Numbered from the stretch's first letter, positions 43,973 to 58,333 are shown. The stretch: 64,000 bases of DNA from Actinoplanes octamycinicus (GCF_014205225.1 NZ_JACHNB010000001.1:6925501-6989500); one strand, 5' to 3'. Numbers and translations are program-made. Notes: generated by a model from the sequence alone, not told the origin.

Positions 43973-44650
43973 ATGACCAGCACAGTAACCCCTCACACGG
44001 ACGAGGACATTCAGCGTGAGGTGCTCTTAGAGCTGAAGTGGGACGCCGGGATCGCGCCGAACGAGATCGGCGTGTCGGTTCGGGACGGGGTGACGACGCT
44101 GACCGGCTCGGTGGACACGTTCAGCAAGAAGTGGGCCGCCGAACGGGCGGCGCTTCGGGTCCGCGGGGTCAAAGCCGCCGTCAACAACATCGAGGTACGC
44201 CTGACCCCCCGCCACGAGCAGACCGACGTCGCCCTGGCCCGATCCATCACGCAGGCGCTCGAGATGGACTCGCTCGTACCCGCCGACATGGTGAAGATCT
44301 CGGTGTCCGGCGGCTGGGTCACCCTGCGCGGCGAGGTGGACTGGGACTACCAGCGGCAGGAGGCGGAACGGGTGGTGCGGTACCTTACCGGCGTCAAGGG
44401 CGTCGGCAACCACATCACCGTGCGGCCGGGTACCGGCCCGTCGCCCGACGATCTCCGGACGAGGATCGAGGACGCTCTGGTACGCACGGCCGAGACCGAC
44501 GCGGAACGGATCCACGTCACCGCCGAGGGCAGCAGGGTGATCCTGACCGGGAGCGTACGGTCGTGGGCGGAGCGCCGCGAGGCCGAGCGTGTCGCCTGGT
44601 CCGCGCCCGGTGTCGCCGAGGTGCAGAACCTGATCACGATCAACCCGTGA
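43973..44650 (+). CDS. Triple BON-domain protein
   Basis: 225 residues with three BON domains (about 12-78, 84-150, 155-221), each with the pattern V.V..G.V.LTGSV..W..R..AE......GV..V.N.I. There is no signal peptide, so it is probably cytoplasmic, unlike OsmY. BON domains bind membranes or small ligands. ATG 43973 follows GGAGG. It is divergent from dnaK, and a dyad of the shared type lies upstream. Confidence 0.85.
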   Translation: MTSTVTPHTDEDIQREVLLELKWDAGIAPNEIGVSVRDGVTTLTGSVDTFSKKWAAERAALRVRGVKAAVNNIEVRLTPRHEQTDVALARSITQALEMDSLVPADMVKISVSGGWVTLRGEVDWDYQRQEAERVVRYLTGVKGVGNHITVRPGTGPSPDDLRTRIEDALVRTAETDAERIHVTAEGSRVILTGSVRSWAERREAERVAWSAPGVAEVQNLITINP

Positions 44651-44662
44651 TCCGTATGCGTC

Positions 44663-44696
44663 CGCCGCGGTGGTCGTCCCGACGAGCACCGCGGCG
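44663..44696. terminator. Strong hairpin between convergent genes
   Basis: CGCCGCGGTG (44663-44672) pairs perfectly with CACCGCGGCG (44687-44696), with an inner TCGT/ACGA stem after one G-G mismatch. It lies 12 bases after the BON stop and 20 before the stop of the minus-strand UBP gene. Confidence 0.75.
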
Positions 44697-44716
44697 CCTG
44701 GCTGTGGCCGTTCAGG

Positions 44717-44980
44717 TCACACCAGCGCCTCGTCCACGTAGCACCAGCGCCACTTCTCGCCGGGCTCGAACGACTGGATGATCGGATGACCCGCGGCGTG
44801 CGCGTGTTCTCGCGCGTGCCGCATCGGTGACGAGTCGCAGCAGCCGACATGCCCGCAGGTGAGGCAGAGCCGCAGGTGTACCCACGCGGTGCTCAGACGC
44901 AGGCATTCGGCGCAGCCTTCCGGGGTCTGCGGGATGATCGGTCGAATCATGCCGATGTGCGGGTCGGCGACGATGGTCAT
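44717..44980 (-). CDS. UBP-type zinc finger protein
   Basis: 87 residues. The pattern CAECLRL, HLRLCLTCGHVGCCDSS, HAREHAHAAGHPIIQSFEPGEKWRWCY is a ZnF-UBP domain as in eukaryotic deubiquitinases, also common alone in actinobacteria. In those enzymes it binds ubiquitin tails; the bacterial role is unknown. ATG 44980 lies close to a TGA at 44984-44986 that ends an in-frame extension of the PrsW-like gene. Confidence 0.85.
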   Translation of the reverse strand: MTIVADPHIGMIRPIIPQTPEGCAECLRLSTAWVHLRLCLTCGHVGCCDSSPMRHAREHAHAAGHPIIQSFEPGEKWRWCYVDEALV

Positions 44981-44983
44981 GGC

Positions 44984-45106
44984 TCAGGTGTCAGCTTTCT
45001 TCAGCATCCGCTTCTCGGTCTCCTCGCTGGGCGTGCGGTCCAGCGGTGGGTATGTCGGCAGCCGGTCCAGGGTCGGCGTCAGCTCGAGGTCGTCCAGATG
45101 GCCTTC
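44984..45106 (-). other. In-frame 40-codon extension after the PrsW-like stop codon
   Basis: Directly after the TGA the same frame continues for 40 sense codons, with residues EGHLDDLELTPTLDRLPTYP then PLDRTPSEETEKRMLKKADT, and a second TGA at 44984-44986. Codon third positions are mostly G or C, as in real genes here. There is no start codon upstream in that frame after the first stop. It ends 3 bases before the UBP start, as expected for an operon junction. It looks like a C-terminal tail that is read through, or lost by a recent nonsense change. Confidence 0.45.
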
Positions 45107-46054
45107 TCAGCGTCCGGCGCCGTGCCACGACGGTGGGACGGGGATCGGCGGGGCGACACGCTCGAACCGAGCCGACCGGCGCCACAGGACGACCAGCCAG
45201 GCGACCCCAGTGATCGAGATGATCGCCAGGCCGGCCCATTGCATACTGGAGAACAGATTGACCTGCTCCGTGCTGGGCTCGACCAACCAGCCCTGCCACG
45301 ACGGGACCAGCCGCTCACCGTCGGTCAGCAGCATGGTCAGGTACACCGCGAAGCTGTCCATCGAATCCCACAGACCGTGCAGGACGGACACCCCGAGGTA
45401 CGCCAGGAGCAGCTTGCCGGTGATGGCGATACGACCGTGCCGCGAGGTGGCGAACAGTACACCGCCCAGAATGGCGGTCCAGAGGCCGTGTCCCACCGGC
45501 GCCAGAAGGCCCCGGATCAACTCGGTCTGCACCAGCTGGACGATGGACAACCCGTCGACGGTGAAGAGCGCGGTGAAGGCATAACCGGCGGACTCGAAGG
45601 CGGCGAAGCCGAATCCGACGGCCGCACCGAGGACCATCCCGTCGTGCGGCGACCGAGTTCGCAGATGACGGGTCAGCACCATCAACGCGGCTAGTTTCAC
45701 CGCTTCCTCGATCAGCCCCACGCCGAAGAACAACCACGGCGACGGGTGCAGCAGGAACGCCTCGAGCACCGATGCGCCGAGTACACCCAGGACACCACCG
45801 GCGAGGAAGGTCGAGAACACCAGGCCCGCGGTGAGTTCGCCGGTGTCCCGGCGTTCGAACGCCCAGGCGACGAAGGTCACCGGCACGAGGAAGCTGCCGA
45901 GCAGGACGAGGGTGGGGACCAGATTCGCGTTGCCGGTGAGAAACGTGACCACCACCGTGACCAGCCAGAGCGCCAGGCCGACGAGAAAGATGCGCAGCCA
46001 CATCCGGCGTGCCCGCAGCGGAACCCCCGCCTGGTCACGTATGACCTCGACCAC
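45107..46054 (-). CDS. PrsW-like intramembrane metalloprotease
   Basis: 315 residues, about eight helices. The glutamate motif is GVGLIEEAVKLAALMVL, with later His motifs (PVGHGLWTAILGG and VSVLHGLWDSM) that complete the PrsW active site. PrsW-type enzymes cut anti-sigma factors or related membrane proteins. GTG 46054 follows AGGAGG by six bases; longer starts to 46174 run into the shared dyad. The stop TGA at 45107-45109 is followed in frame by 40 more well-formed codons, see the findings. Confidence 0.8.
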   Translation of the reverse strand: MVEVIRDQAGVPLRARRMWLRIFLVGLALWLVTVVVTFLTGNANLVPTLVLLGSFLVPVTFVAWAFERRDTGELTAGLVFSTFLAGGVLGVLGASVLEAFLLHPSPWLFFGVGLIEEAVKLAALMVLTRHLRTRSPHDGMVLGAAVGFGFAAFESAGYAFTALFTVDGLSIVQLVQTELIRGLLAPVGHGLWTAILGGVLFATSRHGRIAITGKLLLAYLGVSVLHGLWDSMDSFAVYLTMLLTDGERLVPSWQGWLVEPSTEQVNLFSSMQWAGLAIISITGVAWLVVLWRRSARFERVAPPIPVPPSWHGAGR

Positions 46055-46179
46055 CACAGACCTCCTGTCAGCTACGACCGATCGCGGGGACGCACCATGC
46101 GCTCCGTCGGAGGGTGTGATCGCCCGGGACCGCGCCACCTCCGGTATCTCAGGATTACCGTGTCCGGCGGTCAACGTCG

Positions 46180-46197
46180 ATTGGCATCATTGCCAAT
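46180..46197 (-). promoter_or_regulatory. TTGGCA/TGCCAA dyad upstream of PrsW-like gene
   Basis: ATTGGCA-TCAT-TGCCAAT, 7-base perfect arms. On the minus strand it reads into CGAC, as at dnaK, and lies 125 bases before GTG 46054. It is 224 bases from the divergent gene at 46422, which it could also control. The rest of the 367-base gap 46055-46421 shows no gene. Confidence 0.6.
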
Positions 46198-46421
46198 GCG
46201 ACCGCCGGAACCTGTGCTCCGCGGTCCGCGTTCGTCGTCGCCGAGCAGGGTGAGACCGATGCTCCGGTGCTCGAACCGAACACGCGGCTTGGTGCAGCGC
46301 GAAGGCCACCGGCTGACCGGTGGAACTGTCACTTCGGACACCGGTTCGCCCGGCCGCCGGTCCACGGCACGAATTCCGGAGACATCGTGCGTGGACACCC
46401 GAAGCTTGGGAGGGTTACGGC

Positions 46422-47408
46422 ATGGCTAAGCAGATGGAAGGCGACAACCGCAAGCGACGCGCTCTGGCCAAAGCGGCCTCGAAGAAAGGGCACCGGGCCG
46501 GCGAGGCCGGTGTCAGCCTGGGCTCCTCGAAGCAGCGGCACCATGCCGAGCATGCCGAGCGCAAGGACCAGGACGGGCCTCCTCCGGAGGGGGCGAAGAA
46601 GCCCGGGCCGCGGGCGCCTCGACCGCAGGAACCACCGGAGCCGGAACCGAATTGGCCGCGCCGGCCTCCGCCGACGGGCGACACCTCCCCGGACACGGGA
46701 GCGCTGCGGCTGCGCTACCGGGAACTGGTGACGGCCGCGGCGGAGCAGGTCCGGGTGGACTTCGACACCGCGCGGGAGGCCGGCCAGGCCACGGTCTCGG
46801 TATTGGCCCGCCTGTTGGACGACGAGGACCGCCGACGGCTGCTCGACGTGGTGCCGGCCCAGCTGACCGACGGGCAGGACGTCAGCACTCCCCTCCCGGG
46901 AAGGAACGCGATCAGCTTCGTCGAAGAGGTGAGCGGACTGCTGGGCTGCCCGCCGGAACAGAGCCGGATGAGGGTTCAGGCCGTGCTCGGCGCCATCACC
47001 GCACAGGACCGAGACGTCCTGGGCTCACTTCACCTGCCGGATGAGCTTGCGGAGCTGGCCCGGCCGCCGCAGCCGGGCGGTGGCTTGGTCGGGCCGGACG
47101 GGCACACCGCCGCGCTCGACGAGGAGGAAGTCCAGGCGGCGCTGCGGCGGCTGCCGGACTGGACCGGCGACTCGCGGGCGCTCACCCGCACCCTGGTGCT
47201 CCCACCGGATCAGTTGGAGCGGGTGCTGCTTCGATTAGACCGGCTCAAACAGGAGTTGGGCCGCGGGCCGCGGATCAGTCGTCCCGACGAGTCGACCGCG
47301 CAGTTGGTGGTCAGAACCAGCAACGCCGGCGCAGTCACCGCGCTCGACGTCGATCTCGCAGTCCGGGTCGACGAGACGATCGCTGAAGGAGACGCCGGTC
47401 TCGCGTGA
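46422..47408 (+). CDS. DUF2267-like plus pterin-dehydratase-like fusion protein
   Basis: 328 residues. The first ~85 are Lys/Arg- and Pro-rich (NRKRRALAKAASKKGHR) and probably disordered. Residues ~95-215 look like a DUF2267 helical domain (SFVEEVSGLLGCPPEQSRMRVQAVLG). The last ~95 (LDEEEVQAALRRLPDW, SRALTRTLVL, LVVRTSNAGAVTALDVDLA) follow the fold of pterin-4a-carbinolamine dehydratase, but the catalytic HH.P is replaced (RGPRISRP), so it is probably not an enzyme. ATG 46422 follows GGGAGGG. Nucleic-acid or protein binding is inferred from the basic start. Confidence 0.65.
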   Translation: MAKQMEGDNRKRRALAKAASKKGHRAGEAGVSLGSSKQRHHAEHAERKDQDGPPPEGAKKPGPRAPRPQEPPEPEPNWPRRPPPTGDTSPDTGALRLRYRELVTAAAEQVRVDFDTAREAGQATVSVLARLLDDEDRRRLLDVVPAQLTDGQDVSTPLPGRNAISFVEEVSGLLGCPPEQSRMRVQAVLGAITAQDRDVLGSLHLPDELAELARPPQPGGGLVGPDGHTAALDEEEVQAALRRLPDWTGDSRALTRTLVLPPDQLERVLLRLDRLKQELGRGPRISRPDESTAQLVVRTSNAGAVTALDVDLAVRVDETIAEGDAGLA

Positions 47409-47555
47409 CCCTTCACGGCCGCGTAGCCCGCGGTCGCACGCTCGCCTCGTGGCGGGGTCTGCGCAGGACGGGTAGACGGCGCCTCCCCGGTCGAGGATGG
47501 CCTTTGCTCGGAGCAGACCGGGCATCCGTTCACCTCCATCCGACAATCCGACGAC

Positions 47556-47581
47556 GCGGATTGGCAGATCTGCCAATCCGC
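47556..47581 (+). promoter_or_regulatory. Perfect 26-bp palindrome upstream of first GAF/LuxR gene
   Basis: The core ATTGGCAGATCTGCCAAT (47560-47577) is extended by matching GCGG and CCGC flanks. It is the most perfect copy of the shared dyad and lies 125 bases before GTG 47707. The remaining gap 47409-47706 shows no gene. Confidence 0.65.
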
Positions 47582-47706
47582 TTCGGTTGCGAGGGTTTGC
47601 CGGTTTTTGGACGGGTACGCCGCGTTCGCATCGCCGGTCCCGGCGTTGCCACCGGTCCCGGCATGAGCTCGGCGCCACCCGTTGCCGGCGTGAGGAGGTG
47701 AGCGCC

Positions 47707-48774
47707 GTGACCGAGTTGCTGGCGGTGGCGTTGGAGCTCGCGGAAGAGATCAACCGGGTGACACCGGCCGGCGACGATCCGGCAGCGGACCTGTCATTCA
47801 TGTGGGATCCGTTGAATCGGCTCGTTCCGCTCGCAGCCGGGTGGATCGGCACGCTGGACAAAGATCAGCGCGGCTACACCACCGTCACCTCCGTCGGCCA
47901 CGATCCGGTGAGCCGCGGGTACATGGAATCGGAGGAGCTGACGGAGCTGAGGAAGGAGTTCGGTCTGCTGCGGCGCCGCCGGCCCTTGCGCCTGCAGGAC
48001 GCTCCGCCGCACACGGTGGAGCTGCCGTGCTGGTCCGAGCACTGGTGGCCGGCGGGATACCGCGAAGGCCTCGCCGTCCCGCTCGTCACTCCGGACGGCC
48101 GCCACCTGGGCGTGCTCGGACTGCATACGGACACCGTCAGCCAGCCGACCGTCGAGGCCCGGGACGCGATAGGGGCGCTCGCACGCACGGTCACCGCCGT
48201 TCTGGACCCGATGAACTCGTTGGCCGGGCTGGCGCGGCTGATCCACGGCGCAACCGCCGCCGTCGTCGTCGACTGCCGAGGCGCCCTCACCCCGCTGCCC
48301 GGGATGGCCACCGATCCACTGCTCACCCGATGTCCGGACCTGGTGCCTGCGGCGGTCGACGGTTTGACCGATCGGGTGGAATACACGGCGTTCCTCTGCC
48401 CGGTCCGGGCGGACGACGGCCGGGAACGCTACGTCCGGGTCACCGGCCTCGCCTGCCCGCCCGGCACGTCGGACGACTTCGTGGGGCTCGTGGTGATCTC
48501 TCCCCCCGATGACCTCTGCGCTCTGACGCTCCGGGAGCTGGTCGTTCTCGGCCTGGTGATCGAAGGGCACGCCAACCAGGGCATCGCCGCCCGATTGTTC
48601 ATCACCGCCCGGACCGCCGCGGCTCACCTCGAACACATCAGGGCGAAGTTGCGTGCACCTACGCGTACCGCCGCCGCGATGCTGGCGATGCGCCGTGGTC
48701 TGTACATTCCGTACCGGCTCATCGACGTACGGACGGGCACGTCCCGTGCGGTGACGGTCAGCGCCGGACGGTGA
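47707..48774 (+). CDS. GAF-domain LuxR-type transcription regulator
   Basis: 355 residues. The N-terminal ~190 have a GAF-like pattern (REGLAVPLVTPDGRHLGVLGLHTD). The C-terminal helix-turn-helix is LuxR-like: LTLRELVVLGLVIEGHANQGIAARLFITARTAAAHLEHIRAKL. GTG 47707 follows GAGGAGG. A 26-bp palindrome is upstream and may be its own binding site. A paralogue follows after 67 bases. Confidence 0.8.
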   Translation: MTELLAVALELAEEINRVTPAGDDPAADLSFMWDPLNRLVPLAAGWIGTLDKDQRGYTTVTSVGHDPVSRGYMESEELTELRKEFGLLRRRRPLRLQDAPPHTVELPCWSEHWWPAGYREGLAVPLVTPDGRHLGVLGLHTDTVSQPTVEARDAIGALARTVTAVLDPMNSLAGLARLIHGATAAVVVDCRGALTPLPGMATDPLLTRCPDLVPAAVDGLTDRVEYTAFLCPVRADDGRERYVRVTGLACPPGTSDDFVGLVVISPPDDLCALTLRELVVLGLVIEGHANQGIAARLFITARTAAAHLEHIRAKLRAPTRTAAAMLAMRRGLYIPYRLIDVRTGTSRAVTVSAGR

Positions 48775-48841
48775 TCATGCCGGGCCGTTTCAGGATGAGT
48801 AGGCTGAATATGAATCAAGCCGCCGCGAACAGGATCCGACG

Positions 48842-49873
48842 GTGCTAGACCTGCCACCACACGCCGCCGAGGTCGCCGCGGAGGTGACCGCGCTGGCGGA
48901 CCTGCCGGCGAGCCCCGCGGAGCGCGCGGAGGCGATCCTGGACCCGCTTCGCCGGGTGGTTCCGTTCCAAGCAGTCCGGGTCGCACTGCTTGATCCTGGG
49001 GCGCGTCGGCACGACCTGTTGAGCTGCCATGGGTACGACGACCGCATCCGCGCCCACATGGTCACCTCGGAGGACTACGACGAGATCGAGTCGCTGGGCC
49101 TGCACGGGACCACGCCGCTACGTGTCCACGACTTTCCGGTCCCCGCGGAGGAGATCCGCAGCTGGGTGGAACTGTTCCGGCCCGCCGGATTCCTGGAGGG
49201 TGTGGGCGTCGGTCTGGTCACCCGCGAGGGCCGGCAGGTCGGGTTGCTGGGACTCAACACCGACAGTCCCGCACACCCCAGCCCGGCCGCATGCAACCTG
49301 GTGCGACTGCTGGCCCCCACCATCGCGTACGCGGTGGATCCGCTCCGGTCACTCGCGGTGCTGGCCCGGATCGTCCGCGGGATGGCCGCGGCGACGGTGC
49401 TCACCCGCTCAGGCGGGACGCTGCCCCTTCCCGGGCTGCCCACGCATCCACTGCTGCAGGCCAACTCGGCCGTCCTCCGGGTGGCGGTCGCGCACCTCGG
49501 CGGAACACCGGACTACGCCACCTTCCTGGCACCGTACGACGGTCCGTCCGCCGAAGCCGGACATGTCCGGATCACTCTGTTCGGATGCGACAGTCGGACC
49601 CCGCGTCACCTGCGGGCTGTCGTGGCGGTGAGCCCGCCCGGCGACCTGCATGGACTGACCGGAACCGAACTGGAGATCCTGGGCTTACTCGTCGATGGTG
49701 CGGCAGCGGTGTCCGTCGCCGCTGCCAGGCGCATCCCGCTCCGGGCCGTCGCGGGTCACCTCGAACACATCCGGCTCAAGCTCGCCGTCCCGGACCAGAT
49801 CACGGCCGCCCTGCGCGCCGCGCGGGAGGGCCTCTACGTCCCGGCCGCGCTGTCCGCCGTCACTCGGCTGTAG
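48842..49873 (+). CDS. GAF-domain LuxR-type paralogue with degenerate HTH
   Basis: 343 residues with the same layout as the gene before it: GAF-like part (EGVGVGLVTREGRQVGLLGLNTD) and a C-terminal HTH (LTGTELEILGLLVDGAAAVSVAAARRIPLRAVAGHLEHIRLKL). Key positions of the LuxR recognition helix are changed, so DNA binding may be weaker or altered. The GTG start at 48842 has no clear ribosome binding site. The pair probably arose by tandem duplication. Confidence 0.75.
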   Translation: MLDLPPHAAEVAAEVTALADLPASPAERAEAILDPLRRVVPFQAVRVALLDPGARRHDLLSCHGYDDRIRAHMVTSEDYDEIESLGLHGTTPLRVHDFPVPAEEIRSWVELFRPAGFLEGVGVGLVTREGRQVGLLGLNTDSPAHPSPAACNLVRLLAPTIAYAVDPLRSLAVLARIVRGMAAATVLTRSGGTLPLPGLPTHPLLQANSAVLRVAVAHLGGTPDYATFLAPYDGPSAEAGHVRITLFGCDSRTPRHLRAVVAVSPPGDLHGLTGTELEILGLLVDGAAAVSVAAARRIPLRAVAGHLEHIRLKLAVPDQITAALRAAREGLYVPAALSAVTRL

Positions 49874-49906
49874 GCGCCTCCGGCCAGGCCCCACCAGCAC
49901 AAGCCA

Positions 49907-49932
49907 GGGATGCGCACTCTGCGGCGCATCCC
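49907..49932 (+). terminator. 9-bp perfect hairpin after the second GAF/LuxR gene
   Basis: GGGATGCGC (49907-49915) pairs with GCGCATCCC (49924-49932) around an 8-base loop, 33 bases after the stop at 49873. Confidence 0.6.
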
Positions 49933-49988
49933 CAGGCCGGGAGCAGCGGCGCGCCCAGCGGCAGCGGCACACGGGCGAAAGCGGACGA

Positions 49989-50126
49989 TCAGCGCGCGGT
50001 ACGGCCGGGCCAGAAACGGCCCGCGTTTGCCCGGGCGCCGGCCGCAGCGAGCCCCAGGCCGGCCAGCATCACGATCGTCGTCGCGGCGAACAGCAATTGT
50101 TCCCGCCGCCGGATCCACCACCGCAT
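49989..50126 (-). pseudogene. Relic of the 5' end of a hemerythrin-type P1B ATPase gene
   Basis: ATG 50126 opens a 45-codon frame starting MRWWIRRREQLLFAATTI, almost the same as the start of the ATPase at 25033 (MRWWTRRREQLLFAATTI). Identity continues to about codon 31 and also covers the ribosome binding site (CCTCCCTG next to the start on the opposite strand). After codon 31 the sequence is unrelated and ends at a stop. It is a truncated second copy. It may still be expressed as a short membrane peptide. Confidence 0.7.
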
Positions 50127-50400
50127 GGCGTTCCTCCCTGCTCCCCGGCCATCGCGTGCGGAAGCTCCTGCACCGGTGGCGGTCCGGGCGGCCGATGATG
50201 TCCAGGACTTTCCGGACGTGTCCCTACGGACACCGACCCGCCCGGCCACCGTCACCGGCCAGCGGGGCCGTTTACCAGCACTCCCCTGGCAACCGGCCTG
50301 CACTCAGCGTCGCGTGGTGACGGGTCGAACGGGACCATGACGCGGGCCAACTGTCTCGCTCCGGCCGCGCCAGACGCGGGCGCCACGGAAGGAGTTGGGG
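50127..50400. other. Intergenic region without a recognised gene
   Basis: This stretch lies between the divergent ATPase relic and the MCP gene. It holds a small dyad GTGTCC-CTAC-GGACAC (50218-50233), possibly an operator, but no convincing coding frame and no DosR-like box. Confidence 0.4.
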
Positions 50401-51942
50401 ATGGCTTGGTTCGGTCGTCGGCAGCAACTACAGGTTGTCCGCCCGGTACCACGCGATGTCGAGGCGCTGGAGCGGGTCATCGAGGTGCTGGCGGGTGGTG
50501 CGGCATCAGTGCAGGACGGCCGGGCCAAGATCACCAGCACTCTGGTGAGCGTCCTCGGCCTGGACTACGGGGCGTTGTGGAGCCGTAACGAGCGCGGCGG
50601 GTACACGCTCACCTTCGAGACCGGTGCCATCGGCCCCGCCTTGCGCGCGGCCATCGGTGGGACGGACACGCTGACATCGGCGGACGGTCTGCTCGGGGCA
50701 GCCGTCGCCAGCCAGCAGGCGATCACTCTGAGCGAGACGCCGCAGGCTGGCAGCTCGTGCCTGCGGTGGCAGGCTGCACACCGGGCCGGCATGGTCGAGG
50801 CCGCGACGGTCCCGATCGTGCACGACGGCAAGGTGGCCGGGGTCCTCGAGTTCTACGGCCGGCAGCCGCTGCCCGCCTTCGCCAGCGACAAGTGGGCGGC
50901 GATCACTCGCATCGCCGTGCTCACCGGCTTGCACGCCGTCGCTGCCTCCGAGCTGCGGGAGACCCTCAGCGACCGGGCTGCGGTCACGACGGTGGTCGCC
51001 GAGGTCGGTGAGGCGCTCGACCAGCAGTCGGCGATCCGGACCGCGCTCGACCGGGTCCGTACCGCGTTCGGCTGGGCGTACGGCTCGTACTGGGCGCTCG
51101 ACGAGGCCGAGCAGGTCCTGCGCTTCAACTGTGAGTCCGGATCGGCCGGCGAGGAGTTCCGCAAGGTCACCCTGGCTGCCTCGTTCGCCGAAGGGGTCGG
51201 CCTGTCCGGGCGGGCGTGGCGGGCCCGGGACCTGGTCTTCGTTCATGACCTGGCCGAGGTGACCGACTGCGTCCGGGCACCCGCGGCGCAGCGGGCGGGC
51301 GTGCGCTCCGGGGTGTGTTTTCCGATCATGGACGGCCGCACCGTCATCGGCACGATGGATTTCTTCACCACCGAAAGCATCCAGCTCAGCGACTCCCGGG
51401 CCGCCGCGCTGCGCAATGTGCAGCAATTGGTGTCGCAGCGGATGTCGGTGCTGCGCCGGGTCGAGAGCGACGCCGCGAAAGCACGCCAGTTGCTCGACAC
51501 CGTCGCCGAGCTGCGGGCCGCGTCCGAGGATGCCGGCCGGGTCGCCGCGCTGGCCGCGAGCGGATCCCAGACGATGACCACCGAGGTTCAGGCCCTCTCC
51601 CACGCTTCTGCGGCGGTCGGCGACGTCATCAAGATCATTTCGTCGATCGCCGAACAGACGAACCTGCTGGCGCTCAACGCGACGATCGAGGCCGCGCGCG
51701 CCGGCGAGGTCGGTAAGGGCTTCGCCGTCGTCGCCAGTGAAGTGAAGGATCTCGCCCGGGAAACCGCCGAGGCCACCCAGAAGGTCACCGAGCAGATCGC
51801 CGGCATCCAGAACTCCAGCCGCGCAGTCGCCGAGGGCATCCACACCTCCAGCGACACCATCGGGCAGCTCGACGCGGTCCAAGCCCGGATGAACCAGGTG
51901 CTGCAACGCCAGGCCGAGATGGCAGCCGCATTCCGATCGTGA
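50401..51942 (+). CDS. Soluble methyl-accepting protein with two GAF domains
   Basis: 513 residues and no membrane helix. Two GAF domains (about 20-170 and 190-345) are followed by an MCP signalling hairpin with [38 protein letters not shown] and methylation-type helices. GAF domains can bind haem, nucleotides or small ligands. No cheA, cheW or flagellar gene is nearby, so it may signal to a kinase elsewhere. ATG 50401 follows GGAAGGAG. Cytoplasmic location is inferred from the lack of hydrophobic segments. Confidence 0.85.
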   Translation: MAWFGRRQQLQVVRPVPRDVEALERVIEVLAGGAASVQDGRAKITSTLVSVLGLDYGALWSRNERGGYTLTFETGAIGPALRAAIGGTDTLTSADGLLGAAVASQQAITLSETPQAGSSCLRWQAAHRAGMVEAATVPIVHDGKVAGVLEFYGRQPLPAFASDKWAAITRIAVLTGLHAVAASELRETLSDRAAVTTVVAEVGEALDQQSAIRTALDRVRTAFGWAYGSYWALDEAEQVLRFNCESGSAGEEFRKVTLAASFAEGVGLSGRAWRARDLVFVHDLAEVTDCVRAPAAQRAGVRSGVCFPIMDGRTVIGTMDFFTTESIQLSDSRAAALRNVQQLVSQRMSVLRRVESDAAKARQLLDTVAELRAASEDAGRVAALAASGSQTMTTEVQALSHASAAVGDVIKIISSIAEQTNLLALNATIEAARAGEVGKGFAVVASEVKDLARETAEATQKVTEQIAGIQNSSRAVAEGIHTSSDTIGQLDAVQARMNQVLQRQAEMAAAFRS

Positions 51943-51947
51943 CCGGC

Positions 51948-51983
51948 AGTCGGCGGGCGCGAAGCAGCCGCACCCGCCGGACT
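51948..51983 (+). terminator. Hairpin after the GAF-MCP gene
   Basis: AGTC-GGCGGG pairs with CCCGCC-GGACT, with one bulged base, around a 15-base loop. It begins 6 bases after the MCP stop. Confidence 0.5.
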
Positions 51984-52091
51984 TCCCGCTGACCGGCGAA
52001 CCAGCCCACGGCGCCGCGGTGTCCTTGAGGGCTGGGCGACCACCTCGGCCGGGCACTGTCGGCGCCCGGCCGGTGGGCGCAGAATGACTTC

Positions 52092-52809
52092 ATGGAGGCT
52101 CCGCGCTGGCTGGCCGTGGGCGAGGCCGACCTGCCGGCCGGCACCGGCTGGCTGAGCCCGGCCGAGCAGGCCCGCGCTGCCGGGCTGCGCTATCGCAAGC
52201 GGCACGACGAGTTCCTGCTGCGCCGCCTGGTCGCCAAGCACACCGTCGCGGCGCTGCTGGGACGCCCGGCCGACCCGCCGGAGCTGGCCGCCATCGAGGT
52301 CGGCAACGCACCCAGCGGCGCGCCGGTCGTCCGGGTCGACGGCGTCCCGCTCGGCGTCGACGTGTCGATCTCGGACCGGGCCGGCTGGGCGATCTGCATG
52401 GCCGGACCCGCTGTCGGCTGCGACCTGGAGCTGGTCGAGCCGCGCACCCCCGGGTTCGTCCAGGACTTCCTCACCGAGGCGGAACAGCGGCTGGTCACCG
52501 GCCTGCCCTCGGGCGACGCGCGGGACGCGGCGGCCAACCTGATCTGGTCGGCCAAGGAGAGCGCGCTCAAGGTGCTGCAGTCCGGCTTGCGCCGGGACAC
52601 CCGCGAGGTCGAGGTGACGGTGCCGGATCCGCCGGGCACCGGGTGGGCTCCGCTTTCGGTACGCGAGACCGGCGGTCCCGACTTCCCCGGCTGGTGGCGC
52701 CGCTACGGGTCGTTCCTGGTCACCGTGGTCGGCAGGGTGGCCGGCCCGAAGCCGATCGCGCTGGCGACCCCGGACCGGCTGGCGACGGCGTCACCCCGGC
52801 ACTCCTGGC

Positions 52810-52829
<20 letters not shown>
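52092..52829 (+). CDS. Sfp-type 4'-phosphopantetheinyl transferase
   Basis: 245 residues. The magnesium motif GCDLELVEPR and WSAKESALKVL are typical of Sfp-type enzymes, which transfer phosphopantetheine from CoA to carrier proteins. It is convergent with and overlaps by 20 bases the carboxylase gene of the adjacent PKS locus, so its partners are probably the two ACP domains at 60.9-61.4 kb. Confidence 0.9.
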
Positions 52830-58320
<5,491 letters not shown>

Positions 58321-58333
58321 GGCGTCGGCCTCC

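Noticed and set aside
47630..47670. Direct repeat CGGTCCCGGC before the first GAF/LuxR gene
   Set aside because: Short and GC-rich; expected by chance in this genome and not seen at the other dyad-controlled genes.
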